From Paraburkholderia sartisoli (lineage in GTDB: Bacteria; Pseudomonadota; Gammaproteobacteria; Burkholderiales; Burkholderiaceae), in contig NZ_FNRQ01000003.1 in the NCBI RefSeq assembly GCF_900107685.1, positions 124,001-188,000 on the forward strand: a stretch of DNA of 64,000 bases, read 5' to 3'. The first letter of the stretch is position 1. The number at the start of each line of letters is the position of its first letter. Positions 8,201-16,614 of this stretch are shown piece after piece. Made by a program: the position numbers and the translations under genes. The notes under the pieces are model-generated. The model was given only the letters and a program-made list of their open reading frames with translations, was not told the origin of the DNA and ran no database searches.

Positions 8201-8703
8201 GTCGCGAGCCGGACCTCACCGCGCCGCTTGCCGCCACGACCGAGATCAACCTGCACGCGCCCGCGATTCTGCCGGCGGACTATTGCGGCGACGTGCAGGA
8301 GCGGCTCTCGCTCTACAAGCGCCTCGCGAACTGCGCACACGCCGACGCGATCGACGGCATTCAGGAAGAGCTGATCGACCGCTTCGGAAAATTGCCGCCG
8401 CAGGCGCTGGCGCTCGTCGAAACGCATCGCTTGCGGCTCGCCGCCAGGCCGCTCGGCATTTCGAAGATCGATGCCGGCGAAACGGTGATCGGCCTGCAGT
8501 TCATCCCGAATCCGCCCATCGACGCGATGCGTATCATCGAGATGGTCCAGAAGCACAAGCACATCAAGCTCGCCGGGCAGGACAAGCTGCGCATCGAGAC
8601 GCGCACGCCCGACCTCGCGGTGCGTGTTTCGACGGTGAAGGAAACGCTGCGCGCGCTCGGCGCGCCGACCCGCGCCACGCCCGCCACAGCGCGCCAGGCG
8701 TGA
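5221..8703 (+). CDS. mfd: Transcription-repair coupling factor Mfd
   Basis: An 1,160-residue DNA translocase that removes RNA polymerase stalled at lesions and recruits UvrA. In order: an N-terminal UvrB-like module; the CarD-like RNA-polymerase-interacting domain starting near residue 480 (IGDPVVHAQHGIGRY); the RecG-type SF2 motor with Walker A GDVGFGKTEVA (about 630-640), DEEH (about 733) and TATPIPRTLGMAL; and the C-terminal TRCF domain. The ATG at 5221 (MPDIAVS) is preferred to an upstream in-frame GTG at 5197; no strong Shine-Dalgarno is visible. It is a single-gene unit ended by a strong hairpin. Confidence 0.98.
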   Translation: MPDIAVSSQSTPPVALVKAGQRFAFDGTHGSSDALLIARYHLAYREQVPLLAVVCASAVDAQRLTQEIAFFAPEARVRLLPDWETLPYDTFSPHQDLVSERLATLHDLGEGRCDILLVPATTALYRMPPASFMAAYTFSFTQGERLDEAKLKSQLTLAGYEHVSQVVRPGEYCVRGSLIDLFPMGSPLPYRIDLFDDQVDSIRAFDPDTQRSLYPVRDVRLLPGREFPFDEAARTAFRSRWREVFEGDPSRASIYKDIGNGVPSAGIEYYLPLFFDDTATLFHYLPENAQLAFVGDLDAAIRRFTNDTKQRHNFLSHDRDRPILDPARLFLSDEDFFTLAKPFARLVLPGNAGGGWATPLPNLAIDRHAEDPISALRAFLDTTPHRVMFAAESAGRRETIMQLFVDNHLLPASTDSYGDWLATEARFALGVAPLANGFALPAEGIALITETELYGPLARRAGRRRQEQASNVDSMVRDLSELKIGDPVVHAQHGIGRYMGLVTMDLGEGDTEFLHLEYMGESKLYVPVSQLHVISRYSGADPESAPLHSLGSGQWEKAKRKAAQQIRDTAAELLNLYARRALRQGHAFALEPRDYTKFAESFGFEETPDQAAAIAAVIGDMTSGKPMDRLVCGDVGFGKTEVALRAAFIAVLGGKQVALLSPTTLLAEQHTQTFTDRFSDWPVRIAELSRFKSTKEVNASIQQINEGTVDIVIGTHKLLSSDVQFKRLGLVIIDEEHRFGVRQKEALKALRAEVDVLTLTATPIPRTLGMALEGLRDFSIIATAPQKRLAIKTFVRREEDGVIREAMLRELKRGGQVYFLHNEVETIENRRAMLEALVPEARIAVAHGQMHERELERVMRDFVAQRANVLLCTTIIETGIDVPSANTILIHRADKFGLAQLHQLRGRVGRSHHQAYSYLLVHDPQGLTKQAQRRLEAIQQMEELGAGFYLAMHDLEIRGTGEVLGDKQSGEIQEIGFQLYTDMLNDAVKALKEGREPDLTAPLAATTEINLHAPAILPADYCGDVQERLSLYKRLANCAHADAIDGIQEELIDRFGKLPPQALALVETHRLRLAARPLGISKIDAGETVIGLQFIPNPPIDAMRIIEMVQKHKHIKLAGQDKLRIETRTPDLAVRVSTVKETLRALGAPTRATPATARQA

Positions 8704-8738
8704 CATGTTGCGGCGCGTCATGTGCGCGCCGCAACATG
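8704..8738 (+). terminator. mfd terminator hairpin
   Basis: Immediately after the mfd stop, a perfect 14-bp stem (8704-8717 with 8725-8738; arm CATGTTGCGGCGCG) with a 7-base loop, followed by CCTTTGTT. The T-tract is modest. Confidence 0.7.
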
Positions 8739-8814
8739 CCTTTGTTATTGCCAGCTTTGGCCTGACGTATGTTTTTTGGGTATGATCGAACGATAGCCAT
8801 GCTGGAGTTCTGTC

Positions 8815-10047
8815 ATGTCACACGTCGCCGAAACGGCACAATCCACCCCCTCCACGCCCGCGTCCTCCGCTTCCCCTGCTTCGCTTTCCTGGGTCAAACG
8901 CCTCGTGTCGATCGACACGGTCAGCCGCAATCCGAATCTCGGCCTGATTGAAATGGTGCGCGACGATCTGCGCGCGCAGGGCATCGAAGCCACCCTCACG
9001 CACGACGAAAGCGGCAAATGGGCGAACCTCTTCGCCACGGTGCCCGCGCACGACGGCGAGACAAACGGCGGCATCGTGCTGTCGGGGCATACCGACGTCG
9101 TGCCGGTCGACGGACAACACTGGGACAGCGATCCGTTCAAGCCCGAAATCCGCGGCGACAAACTGTATGGACGCGGCACCTGCGACATGAAAGGCTTCAT
9201 CGGCGCGGCGCTCACGCTGCTGCCGCAGATGCAGAACACGAAGCTCGCGAAGCCGATCCACTTCGCGCTCTCGTTCGACGAGGAAGTGGGCTGCGTCGGC
9301 GCCCCGCTGCTGATCGCCGATCTGATGAAACGCGGCATCAAGCCGGATGGCTGCATCGTCGGCGAGCCGACCAGCATGCGGCCGATCATCGCGCACAAGG
9401 GCATCAACGCGTATCAGTGCTGCGTGCGCGGCCAGGCCGCGCATTCGTCGCTGACGCCGACGGGCCTCAACGCGATCGAATACGCCGCGCGCCTCATCTG
9501 CTACATCCGCGACATGGCCGACCGGTTCCGCGCCGAGGGTCCGTTCGACGAACTCTATGACGTGCCCTTCACGACCGCGCAGACCAGCACGATTGAAGGC
9601 GGCAACGCGATCAACACCGTGCCCGCCGAATGCCGGTTCGCGTTCGAATTCCGCAACCTGCCGACGCTCGATCCCGAACCGATCTTCGCGCGCATCGACG
9701 AATACGCGCGCGAAACGCTGCTGCCGAAAATGTTGCGCGAGCATCCGGCGGCCGCCATCGAGATCACGAAGATCGCCGCGGCGCCCGGCCTCGATTCATC
9801 GGAACAGGCGGCGATCACGCAACTCGTGCGCGCGCTGACGGCCGATCAGGACAAGCGCAAGGTTGCGTACGGCACCGAAGCGGGCCTCTTCTCGCTCGCG
9901 GGCATTCCGAGCATCGTGTGCGGTCCTGGCGACATCATGCAGGCGCACAAGGCCAACGAATTCGTCGCGCTCGATCAGCTCGTCGCGTGCGAACGCTTTC
10001 TTGGCAAGTTCATCAACAGCATGTCGGTCGATCCCCATGCACATTGA
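8815..10047 (+). CDS. argE: Acetylornithine deacetylase
   Basis: A 410-residue M20-family zinc amidohydrolase that cleaves N-acetylornithine to ornithine and acetate in arginine biosynthesis. Metal-site motifs are SGHTDVVPVDG, GRGTCDMKGF and the FDEEVGCVG catalytic/ligand glutamates; the C-terminal histidine lies in PGDIMQAHKANEF. GGAG at 8804-8807 supports the ATG at 8815. A weak promoter-like pair (TTGGCC 8757-8762, TATGAT 8781-8786) lies upstream. The first 25 residues are Ser/Ala/Pro-rich and precede the conserved fold. Confidence 0.93.
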   Translation: MSHVAETAQSTPSTPASSASPASLSWVKRLVSIDTVSRNPNLGLIEMVRDDLRAQGIEATLTHDESGKWANLFATVPAHDGETNGGIVLSGHTDVVPVDGQHWDSDPFKPEIRGDKLYGRGTCDMKGFIGAALTLLPQMQNTKLAKPIHFALSFDEEVGCVGAPLLIADLMKRGIKPDGCIVGEPTSMRPIIAHKGINAYQCCVRGQAAHSSLTPTGLNAIEYAARLICYIRDMADRFRAEGPFDELYDVPFTTAQTSTIEGGNAINTVPAECRFAFEFRNLPTLDPEPIFARIDEYARETLLPKMLREHPAAAIEITKIAAAPGLDSSEQAAITQLVRALTADQDKRKVAYGTEAGLFSLAGIPSIVCGPGDIMQAHKANEFVALDQLVACERFLGKFINSMSVDPHAH

Positions 10048-10120
10048 GCGTCGCGTCTGAACGACGCATTCACGCCGTGTCGTCACGGCGAAATACCGCG
10101 AATCACTTCGAGCTCACGTC

Positions 10121-11170
10121 ATGTCCACCGCCACACCGCAGCACACCGACCATACCATCGACGGTGAGCCGATTCCCACGCTCGATGACATCGCCGCGCA
10201 GCACTTCGCGCTGACGCCGTGGATCGTGCGCACGCCGGTGTTCGAGCGCCGGGATTTCCCGTCGCTGGAAAGCACGACGCTCAACTTCAAGTTCGAGCTG
10301 CTGCAATCGGGTGGCAGTTTCAAGACGCGCGGCGCGTTCACGAACCTGCTCGCGCTCGATGACGCCCAGCGCAGCGCCGGTGTCACGTGCGTTTCGGGTC
10401 CGGGCGGCAACCATGCCGTAGCGGTGGCGTGCGCGGCGATGCGTCTTGGCATCAGCGCGAAGGTCGTGATGTTCCATTCGGCGAATCCCGCACACATCGC
10501 GCTGTGCAGGCACTATCGTGCTGAGATCGTGATGGCGGGCGGCCCCGCTGACGCCTTCGATGCCGTGCGCCGCATCGAAACCGAGGAAGGCCGGTATTTC
10601 GTGCATCCGTTCAACGGCTATCGCACCGTGCTGGGCGCGGCGACGCTCGGTTACGAATGGGCCGTGCAGACGCCCGATCTCGACGCGGTCGTCCTGCCGG
10701 TGGGCGGCGGCGGACTCGCGGCGGGCGTGTCGACCGCCCTGCGGCTCGCGAATCCGCGCGTCCGGGTGTACGGCGTGGAACCCGAAGGCGCATGCGCCAT
10801 GAGCCGGAGCTTCGCGGCGAATCACACGGTGAAGCTGCATCACGAGCACAGCATCGCCGATTCGCTGATCGCGCCGCATACCGAGGAATACAGCTACGAG
10901 TTGTGCCGCCGGCATATCGAACGCATCGTCACCGTCACCGACGATGCATTGCGGCTCGCGATGCTCACGCTGTTCAACGAGTTGAAGATCGCCGTGGAAC
11001 CCGCGTGCGCGGCGCCCGTCGCAGCGCTTCTCGGACCGCTGCGCGAGACACTGCAGGGCCGGCGCGTGGGCATCTTGCTAAGCGGAACGAACACCGCCCC
11101 CGCGACTTTCACCGCGCATATCGACAGCGCTCGCGCACTGCTGCAGCGCACACCCCATGCATCGTTCTGA
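10121..11170 (+). CDS. PLP-dependent threonine/serine dehydratase-like protein
   Basis: A 349-residue fold-type II PLP enzyme. K68 in SGGSFKTRGA is the predicted Schiff-base lysine, PGGNHAVAVA binds the substrate carboxylate, and GGGGLAAGV cradles the PLP phosphate. It has no C-terminal ACT regulatory domain, so it resembles catabolic threonine dehydratases or the broader serine/threonine dehydratase and racemase group rather than IlvA. It follows argE by 73 bp on the same strand and may share its transcript. The exact substrate cannot be fixed from sequence. Confidence 0.85.
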   Translation: MSTATPQHTDHTIDGEPIPTLDDIAAQHFALTPWIVRTPVFERRDFPSLESTTLNFKFELLQSGGSFKTRGAFTNLLALDDAQRSAGVTCVSGPGGNHAVAVACAAMRLGISAKVVMFHSANPAHIALCRHYRAEIVMAGGPADAFDAVRRIETEEGRYFVHPFNGYRTVLGAATLGYEWAVQTPDLDAVVLPVGGGGLAAGVSTALRLANPRVRVYGVEPEGACAMSRSFAANHTVKLHHEHSIADSLIAPHTEEYSYELCRRHIERIVTVTDDALRLAMLTLFNELKIAVEPACAAPVAALLGPLRETLQGRRVGILLSGTNTAPATFTAHIDSARALLQRTPHASF

Positions 11171-11401
11171 GCCGTGCGCGTGATACGCGACGCACGCACG
11201 TACCGCACGTACCGGTTGCGCCGGGCGGGACCGGCAAAAATGCGGCAAAACGAATACAGACCGGCCTGATTGAGGCAATCCCTGCCGGCGCCGCCCCTTT
11301 GGCGCAAAACGCTACCCCTTGTCGCCCACGTTGGCTATCATTGTCCTGCCGCAAGTACAAAACCGAAGGTCCATGCCTCGATTTCAAGGGAGAAGCAACC
11401 A

Positions 11402-11842
11402 ATGAGCATAGTCAAGGAATTCAAGGAATTTGCCGTCAAGGGCAACGTAATGGATCTCGCTGTCGGTGTGATTATCGGCGGCGCATTTTCCACCATCGTC
11501 AATTCGATCGTGAAAGACCTGATCATGCCGGTGGTCGGCGTCGTCCTCGGCGGCCTCGATTTCTCGAACATGTTTATCCGGCTCGGGCAGATACCGGCCA
11601 CGTTCAAGGGCAATCCCGATTCATATAAAGACCTGCAGACGGCCGGCGTCGCCGTATTCGGCTATGGCTCGTTCATCACGGTGCTGATCAACTTCATCAT
11701 CCTTGCGTTCATCATTTTCCTGATGGTGAAATTCATCAACAACCTGCGCAAACCGGTCGCCGACGCGCCGCCGCCCGCCCCGCCGGAAGACGTCGTCCTG
11801 CTGCGCGAAATCCGCGACACGCTGAAGAGCCAGCAACGATAA
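11402..11842 (+). CDS. mscL: Large-conductance mechanosensitive channel MscL
   Basis: A 146-residue inner-membrane channel that opens at high membrane tension to release solutes during hypo-osmotic shock. The N-terminal amphipathic helix ([14 protein letters not shown]) and TM1 (about 15-45, with the GGAFSTIV constriction region) are followed by a periplasmic loop, TM2 (about 75-105) and a charged C-terminal bundle (LLREIRDTL). The ATG at 11402 has a GGGAGAAG purine run upstream. The 231-bp gap before it holds no gene that I can recognise. Confidence 0.96.
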   Translation: MSIVKEFKEFAVKGNVMDLAVGVIIGGAFSTIVNSIVKDLIMPVVGVVLGGLDFSNMFIRLGQIPATFKGNPDSYKDLQTAGVAVFGYGSFITVLINFIILAFIIFLMVKFINNLRKPVADAPPPAPPEDVVLLREIRDTLKSQQR

Positions 11843-11870
11843 GCCCGATACGTTCACGGCATCGTCACAA

Positions 11871-11909
11871 ACAAAAAGGCCTGCGCACACATCGCGCAGG
11901 CCTTTTTGT
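11871..11909. terminator. Bidirectional terminator between mscL and the hybrid kinase
   Basis: The stem AAAAAGGCCTGCGC / GCGCAGGCCTTTTT with loop ACACATC is flanked by A- and T-runs on both sides, so it can end mscL (+) and the convergent hybrid kinase (-). Confidence 0.9.
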
Positions 11910-11948
11910 TTTGCTGACGCCAGATATCGGCGAGACGCCCGCGCGATA

Positions 11949-13952
11949 TCAGGCCGACGCGGCGCCGCGTCCGCCCGCGTTGCCTGCCTTGCCCGCCTTC
12001 ACGCTCGCGGCGCTCTCGATCATCTGCTCGAGCTGGATGAAATTGACGGGCTTGGTCAGGTGCGACGTGAAGCCCGCCGCCAGACAGCGCCGCACGTCGT
12101 CGTCGGTGCCGAAACCGGTCAGCGCGACGGCCGGCACGTCCGAATGCTCGCGGAACGTCATGATGAAATCGAGCCCGCTGCCATCGGGCAAGCCGACGTC
12201 GCTCACGACGAGATCGAACGCAGCGGCCTGCGCCGCCGCCAGCGCGTCGGCCACGCGGCCCACCACGGTCACGTCGTGACCGAGCCCGCGAATGAGCTGC
12301 GCCATCACTTCGGCTGTGTCCTCATGATCCTCGATCAGCAGGATCGCGAGCCGCCCTTCCAGATGCGAATCCGGCCGCGCGACGATCGACGCCGGCTCCG
12401 CCGGTTTCGCGGCCGTCGGCATCGTGATCGTGAACGTGGCGCCGCAGTGCGCGCCAGGGCTTTTCGCCGTGACCGTGCCGCCGTGCACGTCGGTCAATGC
12501 CTTGGTGATCGCGAGTCCCAGACCCAGGCCGCCGAACTGGCGCGTCATGCTCTGGTTGCCCTGCTCGAACGCATTGAAGAGCTTGCCGATCTGCTCGGGC
12601 TCGACGCCGATGCCGGTGTCTTCAACGGAAATCTGGATCTGCATGCGCTCGTCGTGCGTGCGTACGTAGATATGGCCGCCGTCGGGCGTGAACTTGGCGG
12701 CGTTGCGGATCAGGTTCCACAGCATCTGCTGCAGCCGTGCGCGATCGGCGAGCACATAGTGATTTAGCGCGGCCTTCTCGACGTGTACGTCCTGCTGCTT
12801 GACCTGGATTTCGCTGCGAAAGAGTTCGAGCACGCCGTCGATCACGTCGTGTACGTCGACGGTCTCCAGCGAAAGTCGCAACTTGCCGTTCGCCACGCGC
12901 GTGAGATCGAGCAGATCGTCGATCAGCCGCGCCTCCAGTTCGACGTTGCGCAGGATCATCCGCAAGCCGGCCTTCGCGCTTTCCGGCAGGTCCGGTATCA
13001 GTTCGAGCACGCGCACGCCCGCCAGCACCGGCGTGAGCGGCGTGCGCAACTCGTGCGAGAGCATTGCAAGAAAACGGTCCTTCGCGCGGTTCGCTTCTTC
13101 TGCAATCTGGCGGGCGGCCTGCTCGGATGCAAGCAGCCGTTCGCGCTCCTCGATCGCCTCGCGTTGCGGATGGATGTCCGTGCAGCTACCGAACCACTTG
13201 CTCACGCCGCCGTCGGGGTCCAGAACGGCAACGATGCGCGCGGCGAACCAGCGCCAGGCGCCGTCATGGCGACGGATGCGCAATTCGTGACGATAATCGG
13301 TCGCGCCGCTGCGCACGGCTTTCAGCCACGTCTGGCGGATTTCCTCGCGATCGTCCGGATGCACGGCCTCGAGCCACGCAAGACCGTGTGACGCGATTTC
13401 GTTCAGACCCGTGTATTCGAACCATTGCTTCGAGAAGAAATCGCAGTCGCCGTGCGCGTCGCAGGTCAGCACCAGGTGCGGCAACGCCTCCGAAAGCGTG
13501 CGGTAGTGCTGCTCGCGATCGCGCAGCAACGCGGCTTCATCCGATGCCTTCTGCAGACGCACCTGCGCCAGCACGCGGTCAACCGCTTCGGGCAGATAGT
13601 CGAGGTAATCGCCCGATTTCGGCACGACGTCCGACACGCCCGCGCGCAGCGCCTCGATGACGCGCGATTCGTCGGTGAAGCCGGTCACGAGGATCGCCGG
13701 AATGCGCACGCCCTCGGCCCGCAGGCGGCGGAAAAAGTCGAGGCCCGTTTCGGCGTTGCCGAGCTGGTAGTCGAGCACGAGCAGGTTCGGCGCCTCCCGT
13801 GCGATGGACTCACGCGCGCTGCCGACCGTCGGACACGTCGCCACACGACACCCCGCCCGTTCGAGCGATTTGCGCGCGAGGCGCAGGATGCCCTCGTCGT
13901 CGTCGACGACGAGCACGAAGGCTGGTTGAGGTGATGTGACGTCGTCGGTCAT
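11949..13952 (-). CDS. Hybrid histidine kinase (REC-PAS-HK-REC)
   Basis: A 667-residue soluble phosphorelay protein. Order: an N-terminal receiver with acceptor D61 (VLDYQLG); a PAS domain (about 140-260, with FFSKQWFEYTGL); HisKA with H300 in AMLSHELRTPL; HATPase with NLIRNAAKFTPDGG, DTGIGV and GLGLGLAI; and a C-terminal receiver with D585 in VVSDVGLPDG. No membrane segment is present. The start at 13952 (MTDDVTSP) is a choice; an in-frame TTG at 14006 would add 18 residues. It is the last gene of a three-gene phosphorelay unit. Confidence 0.88.
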   Translation of the reverse strand: MTDDVTSPQPAFVLVVDDDEGILRLARKSLERAGCRVATCPTVGSARESIAREAPNLLVLDYQLGNAETGLDFFRRLRAEGVRIPAILVTGFTDESRVIEALRAGVSDVVPKSGDYLDYLPEAVDRVLAQVRLQKASDEAALLRDREQHYRTLSEALPHLVLTCDAHGDCDFFSKQWFEYTGLNEIASHGLAWLEAVHPDDREEIRQTWLKAVRSGATDYRHELRIRRHDGAWRWFAARIVAVLDPDGGVSKWFGSCTDIHPQREAIEERERLLASEQAARQIAEEANRAKDRFLAMLSHELRTPLTPVLAGVRVLELIPDLPESAKAGLRMILRNVELEARLIDDLLDLTRVANGKLRLSLETVDVHDVIDGVLELFRSEIQVKQQDVHVEKAALNHYVLADRARLQQMLWNLIRNAAKFTPDGGHIYVRTHDERMQIQISVEDTGIGVEPEQIGKLFNAFEQGNQSMTRQFGGLGLGLAITKALTDVHGGTVTAKSPGAHCGATFTITMPTAAKPAEPASIVARPDSHLEGRLAILLIEDHEDTAEVMAQLIRGLGHDVTVVGRVADALAAAQAAAFDLVVSDVGLPDGSGLDFIMTFREHSDVPAVALTGFGTDDDVRRCLAAGFTSHLTKPVNFIQLEQMIESAASVKAGKAGNAGGRGAASA

Positions 13953-14016
13953 GCTGGCGGTTTGGGTGCGAATGCGCTTCTTGTGCTGGAGAGCCCCGGC
14001 AGGCAACTCGCGCGAC

Positions 14017-14544
14017 TCATTGCGCCGGGTGTTGCTGCGGGTGTTGCTGCGGGTTTTGCTGCGGATGTTGCGCCGACACGCGCTGGCCCGGCGGCAGCTT
14101 CACGACCTGAAGGAAAAATCCGAGCCGCCGCACGGCTTCGATAAACGCATCATATTCGACCGGCTTCGTGATGTAGACGTTACATCCCAGTTCGTAGCAA
14201 CGATCGATTTCGCGCGGATCGTCGGTTGTCGTCAGCACGATCACGGGCAGCGCGGCGGTCGAAGGCGTTTCTTTCAGGCGGCGCAGCACCTCGAAACCAT
14301 CTACGCGCGGCATCTTCAGATCGAGCAGCACGACAAAATTCGCCAGATCGTCGCGTGACGGCAGGCCGGACGCCGTGTCTCGGGCCGGCGCTTCGCCGAA
14401 AAAATAGTCGAGCGCTTCCTGGCCGTCGGCAAACCGCAGGAAGCCGTTGGTGAGCCCGGCCCGGCGCAGGTTGCGCTCAACGAGCGTCGCGTGGCCGTCG
14501 TCGTCCTCGATCAGGATGATGCCAACCGATTCCCCGTGTGACAT
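14017..14544 (-). CDS. Rcp1-type single-domain response regulator
   Basis: A 175-residue CheY-like receiver with no output domain: acidic pocket E13-D15, phospho-acceptor D75 in VVLLDLKMPRVDG, the TTTDD switch region and KP near residue 130. It resembles the Rcp1 family, which works with phytochrome-like kinases. GGAGGA precedes the ATG at 14544. The last 16 residues are a Gln/Pro/His repeat encoded by a tandem 12-bp array. Sandwiched between two kinase genes, it probably receives phosphate from the upstream kinase. Confidence 0.9.
   Translation of the reverse strand: MSHGESVGIILIEDDDGHATLVERNLRRAGLTNGFLRFADGQEALDYFFGEAPARDTASGLPSRDDLANFVVLLDLKMPRVDGFEVLRRLKETPSTAALPVIVLTTTDDPREIDRCYELGCNVYITKPVEYDAFIEAVRRLGFFLQVVKLPPGQRVSAQHPQQNPQQHPQQHPAQ
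14027..14074 (-). repeat. Tandem 12-bp repeat in the response-regulator 3' end
   Basis: Four consecutive 12-bp units: GGGTGTTGCTGC twice (14027-14050), then GGGTTTTGCTGC and GGATGTTGCGCC (read on +). They encode the Q-H-P-Q tail of the receiver. A unit multiple of three keeps the frame, so copy number could vary between strains. Confidence 0.85.
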
Positions 14545-14607
14545 GTTTTCCTCCGTTGTCGCCATCCGTCCGTGATGCGCCGCTTACGCGTGCTGCACGG
14601 CGCTTCG

Positions 14608-16266
14608 TCATACGTTTCGCGCGGGCTGCTCCGGCAGCGCGACGAAGAACGTCGAGCCGACACCTTCCGTCGATTCGACCCACACGCGCCCGCCGTGACG
14701 CTCGACGACCCGCCGCACGAGCGCGAGGCCGATGCCCTCGCCTTTCGCGATGTCTCCGTGCAGCCGCTGAAACGCGTGAAACACTTTCGACATGTAAGCC
14801 GACGGAATACCAAGCCCATTGTCGCGCACATAGAAGGTCCGTGTGCGGTCGGCGGGGACGCGTGCCGACGGCGCATCGGGTTCGAGCGCGCCGACTTCGA
14901 TCCGGCCCGGCCGCGCCGGATCGAGATAGTTGAGCGCGTTGCCGATCAGGTTGGTGAAGACCTGCTCGATCGCGCCCGGATCGCCCCACGCCGGGGGCAG
15001 GTCGCGCACGGTCACAACGGCCGCGCGTTCGCGCACGGCGCCCTGCAATGCATCGACGGCCTGCGCCACCGCCCGCCCGACGCTCACACGCTGTGGATGA
15101 TATTCGAGCCGCCCGGCGCGCGAGATCGTCAGCAACGCCTCGATGATGGCCGCGGCGCGCGTGACGGAAATGCGCAGGAACCGCAGCGATTCGCGCATGT
15201 CGCCATCGAGCACCGCGGCGAGACGCTGCTGTTCGTGCGCCGGCAGGTTCGCCGATTCGACGGTGGCGCGCAGATCGTCGCACGAAACCTGCAACTCCTT
15301 CGAGAACCCCTGCAGGTTGACGAGCGGCGAGCGCAGATCGTGCGACACGCTGTAGATGAACATCTCGTTGTCCTGCGCGCCCTGCCGCAATTCCTCGTTG
15401 ACGTGTGCCAGTTCGGCCGCGCGCGCCTGCAGCTTCGCCTTGAGCGTCGCGTGTTCGCTCCCGGCCGCGCGCAGGCGCGCGCCGGTTTGGTGCAGGACGG
15501 CGTCGAGCGCGGAAATTTCGTCGCGGCCTGGCAGCGGCTCGGCCAGTGGCAGGCCGTCGCCCAGGCGCGCTGCGTTGTCCGTCAGCACGGCGATGCGCCG
15601 CCCGAAATGGCGCGCGACGACGAGCGCCGTGAGCGCCCAGATCAGCATCGAGCCAACGATGGCGCCAATCAGCGTGGACTGCTGGCGCCCGCGGGTTTCC
15701 GCGAGCGCGGCGCGGCGCGCGGCGTCGCGCGCCGATTCCGTGGCGACCAGCGCGTCCAGGCGGTCACGGAACACGGCGATCGGCGCCGGTACGTCGTCGC
15801 GCTCCGCCGCGGCGAGCGCGCTCACGTCGCGTTTGTCGCGCAGCGCCTGCCTGATCGCGTCGGCATGAGCGTGCCAGGTGTCGAGCGCGGCGCGCATTTC
15901 GCGCACGTGCTGGCGCGCGGGCGGACTGTCGGCGACAAGATGGTCGAGCTGGGCGAGCCGGCTGGTGAGATCGGCCCAGACCGCGTCGCTGCCGGCGAGC
16001 GACGCATCGCCCGCGACAAGCGCCGTGCGAACGCGCACCGCCTCGCCCAGCAACGGGTCCATCAGGGAAGAAGCCCGGTACAGGATCTGCGCGCTGCCCG
16101 CGACCGATCGCGCGGCATCGGCCGTCTGCGCCTGCGTGTTGAAGACGGCACCGAGCAGCGCCAGTTCGATGGCGCCGGGCACTGCGATCAGCAACAGGCC
16201 TTTGGTGTACAGGTTCATGAATGTCCGGCAGTCCAGGGAGTCCAGGGAATCGCGGCGACCTGCCAT
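14608..16266 (-). CDS. Membrane sensor histidine kinase
   Basis: A 552-residue kinase with TM1 (about 22-42), a helical periplasmic sensor region of about 160 residues resembling a four-helix/CHASE3-type domain, TM2 (STLIGAIVGSMLIWALTALV), and a HAMP-like linker. The core has HisKA H309 in SVSHDLRSPLV and HATPase with NLIGNALNYLDP, DNGLGIP and GEGIGLALVRR. AGAAGG about 8 bases before the ATG at 16266 supports this start; MNLYTKG at 16218 is the alternative. It probably phosphorylates the Rcp1-like receiver, whose ATG lies 63 bp downstream of this stop codon. The signal sensed is unknown. Confidence 0.88.
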   Translation of the reverse strand: MAGRRDSLDSLDCRTFMNLYTKGLLLIAVPGAIELALLGAVFNTQAQTADAARSVAGSAQILYRASSLMDPLLGEAVRVRTALVAGDASLAGSDAVWADLTSRLAQLDHLVADSPPARQHVREMRAALDTWHAHADAIRQALRDKRDVSALAAAERDDVPAPIAVFRDRLDALVATESARDAARRAALAETRGRQQSTLIGAIVGSMLIWALTALVVARHFGRRIAVLTDNAARLGDGLPLAEPLPGRDEISALDAVLHQTGARLRAAGSEHATLKAKLQARAAELAHVNEELRQGAQDNEMFIYSVSHDLRSPLVNLQGFSKELQVSCDDLRATVESANLPAHEQQRLAAVLDGDMRESLRFLRISVTRAAAIIEALLTISRAGRLEYHPQRVSVGRAVAQAVDALQGAVRERAAVVTVRDLPPAWGDPGAIEQVFTNLIGNALNYLDPARPGRIEVGALEPDAPSARVPADRTRTFYVRDNGLGIPSAYMSKVFHAFQRLHGDIAKGEGIGLALVRRVVERHGGRVWVESTEGVGSTFFVALPEQPARNV

Positions 16267-16614
16267 CGGGTCTTGCCTTCTGGCCGCACCGCGCCACCGT
16301 GTTCCGGTGTGACGCGGGTGCGGACCGAAGAGAAAGGGCCGGGACATTATGCCCCGAATCGGCGACATCCCGACGCAACCGGCAGATGCGGTGCCGCACA
16401 TAAAAATGCCTTTTTTATGGGTGCCGGAGTCAACAGCGCGGCGGCTGAGTCTATTATGGTGTTAGATGTTCGGAGATGCGAAAGCGCGCGGCGAGCGGAT
16501 ACGACATGAATCGTGCGGATCGAGTGATGGACGAACCGTCGAATCACCGTGAATCCGGCATCGTCGTATGCTATAAAAGATCGACGTGCGGCGCGCGAAG
16601 CCGGGAGTGGTCGC
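16267..16614. other. Divergent intergenic region, kinase / hypothetical gene
   Basis: About 350 bp without a recognisable gene. It includes an AT-rich inverted repeat (CATAAAAA/TTTTTATG around 16397-16419) and TATAAA at 16572-16577, a possible -10 for the rightward gene. Confidence 0.4.

Noticed and set aside
5239..8721. A 1,160-codon open frame on the minus strand opposite mfd
   Set aside because: It is Arg/Glu/His-rich, has no domain and mirrors mfd codon bias; an antisense shadow typical of high-GC DNA.
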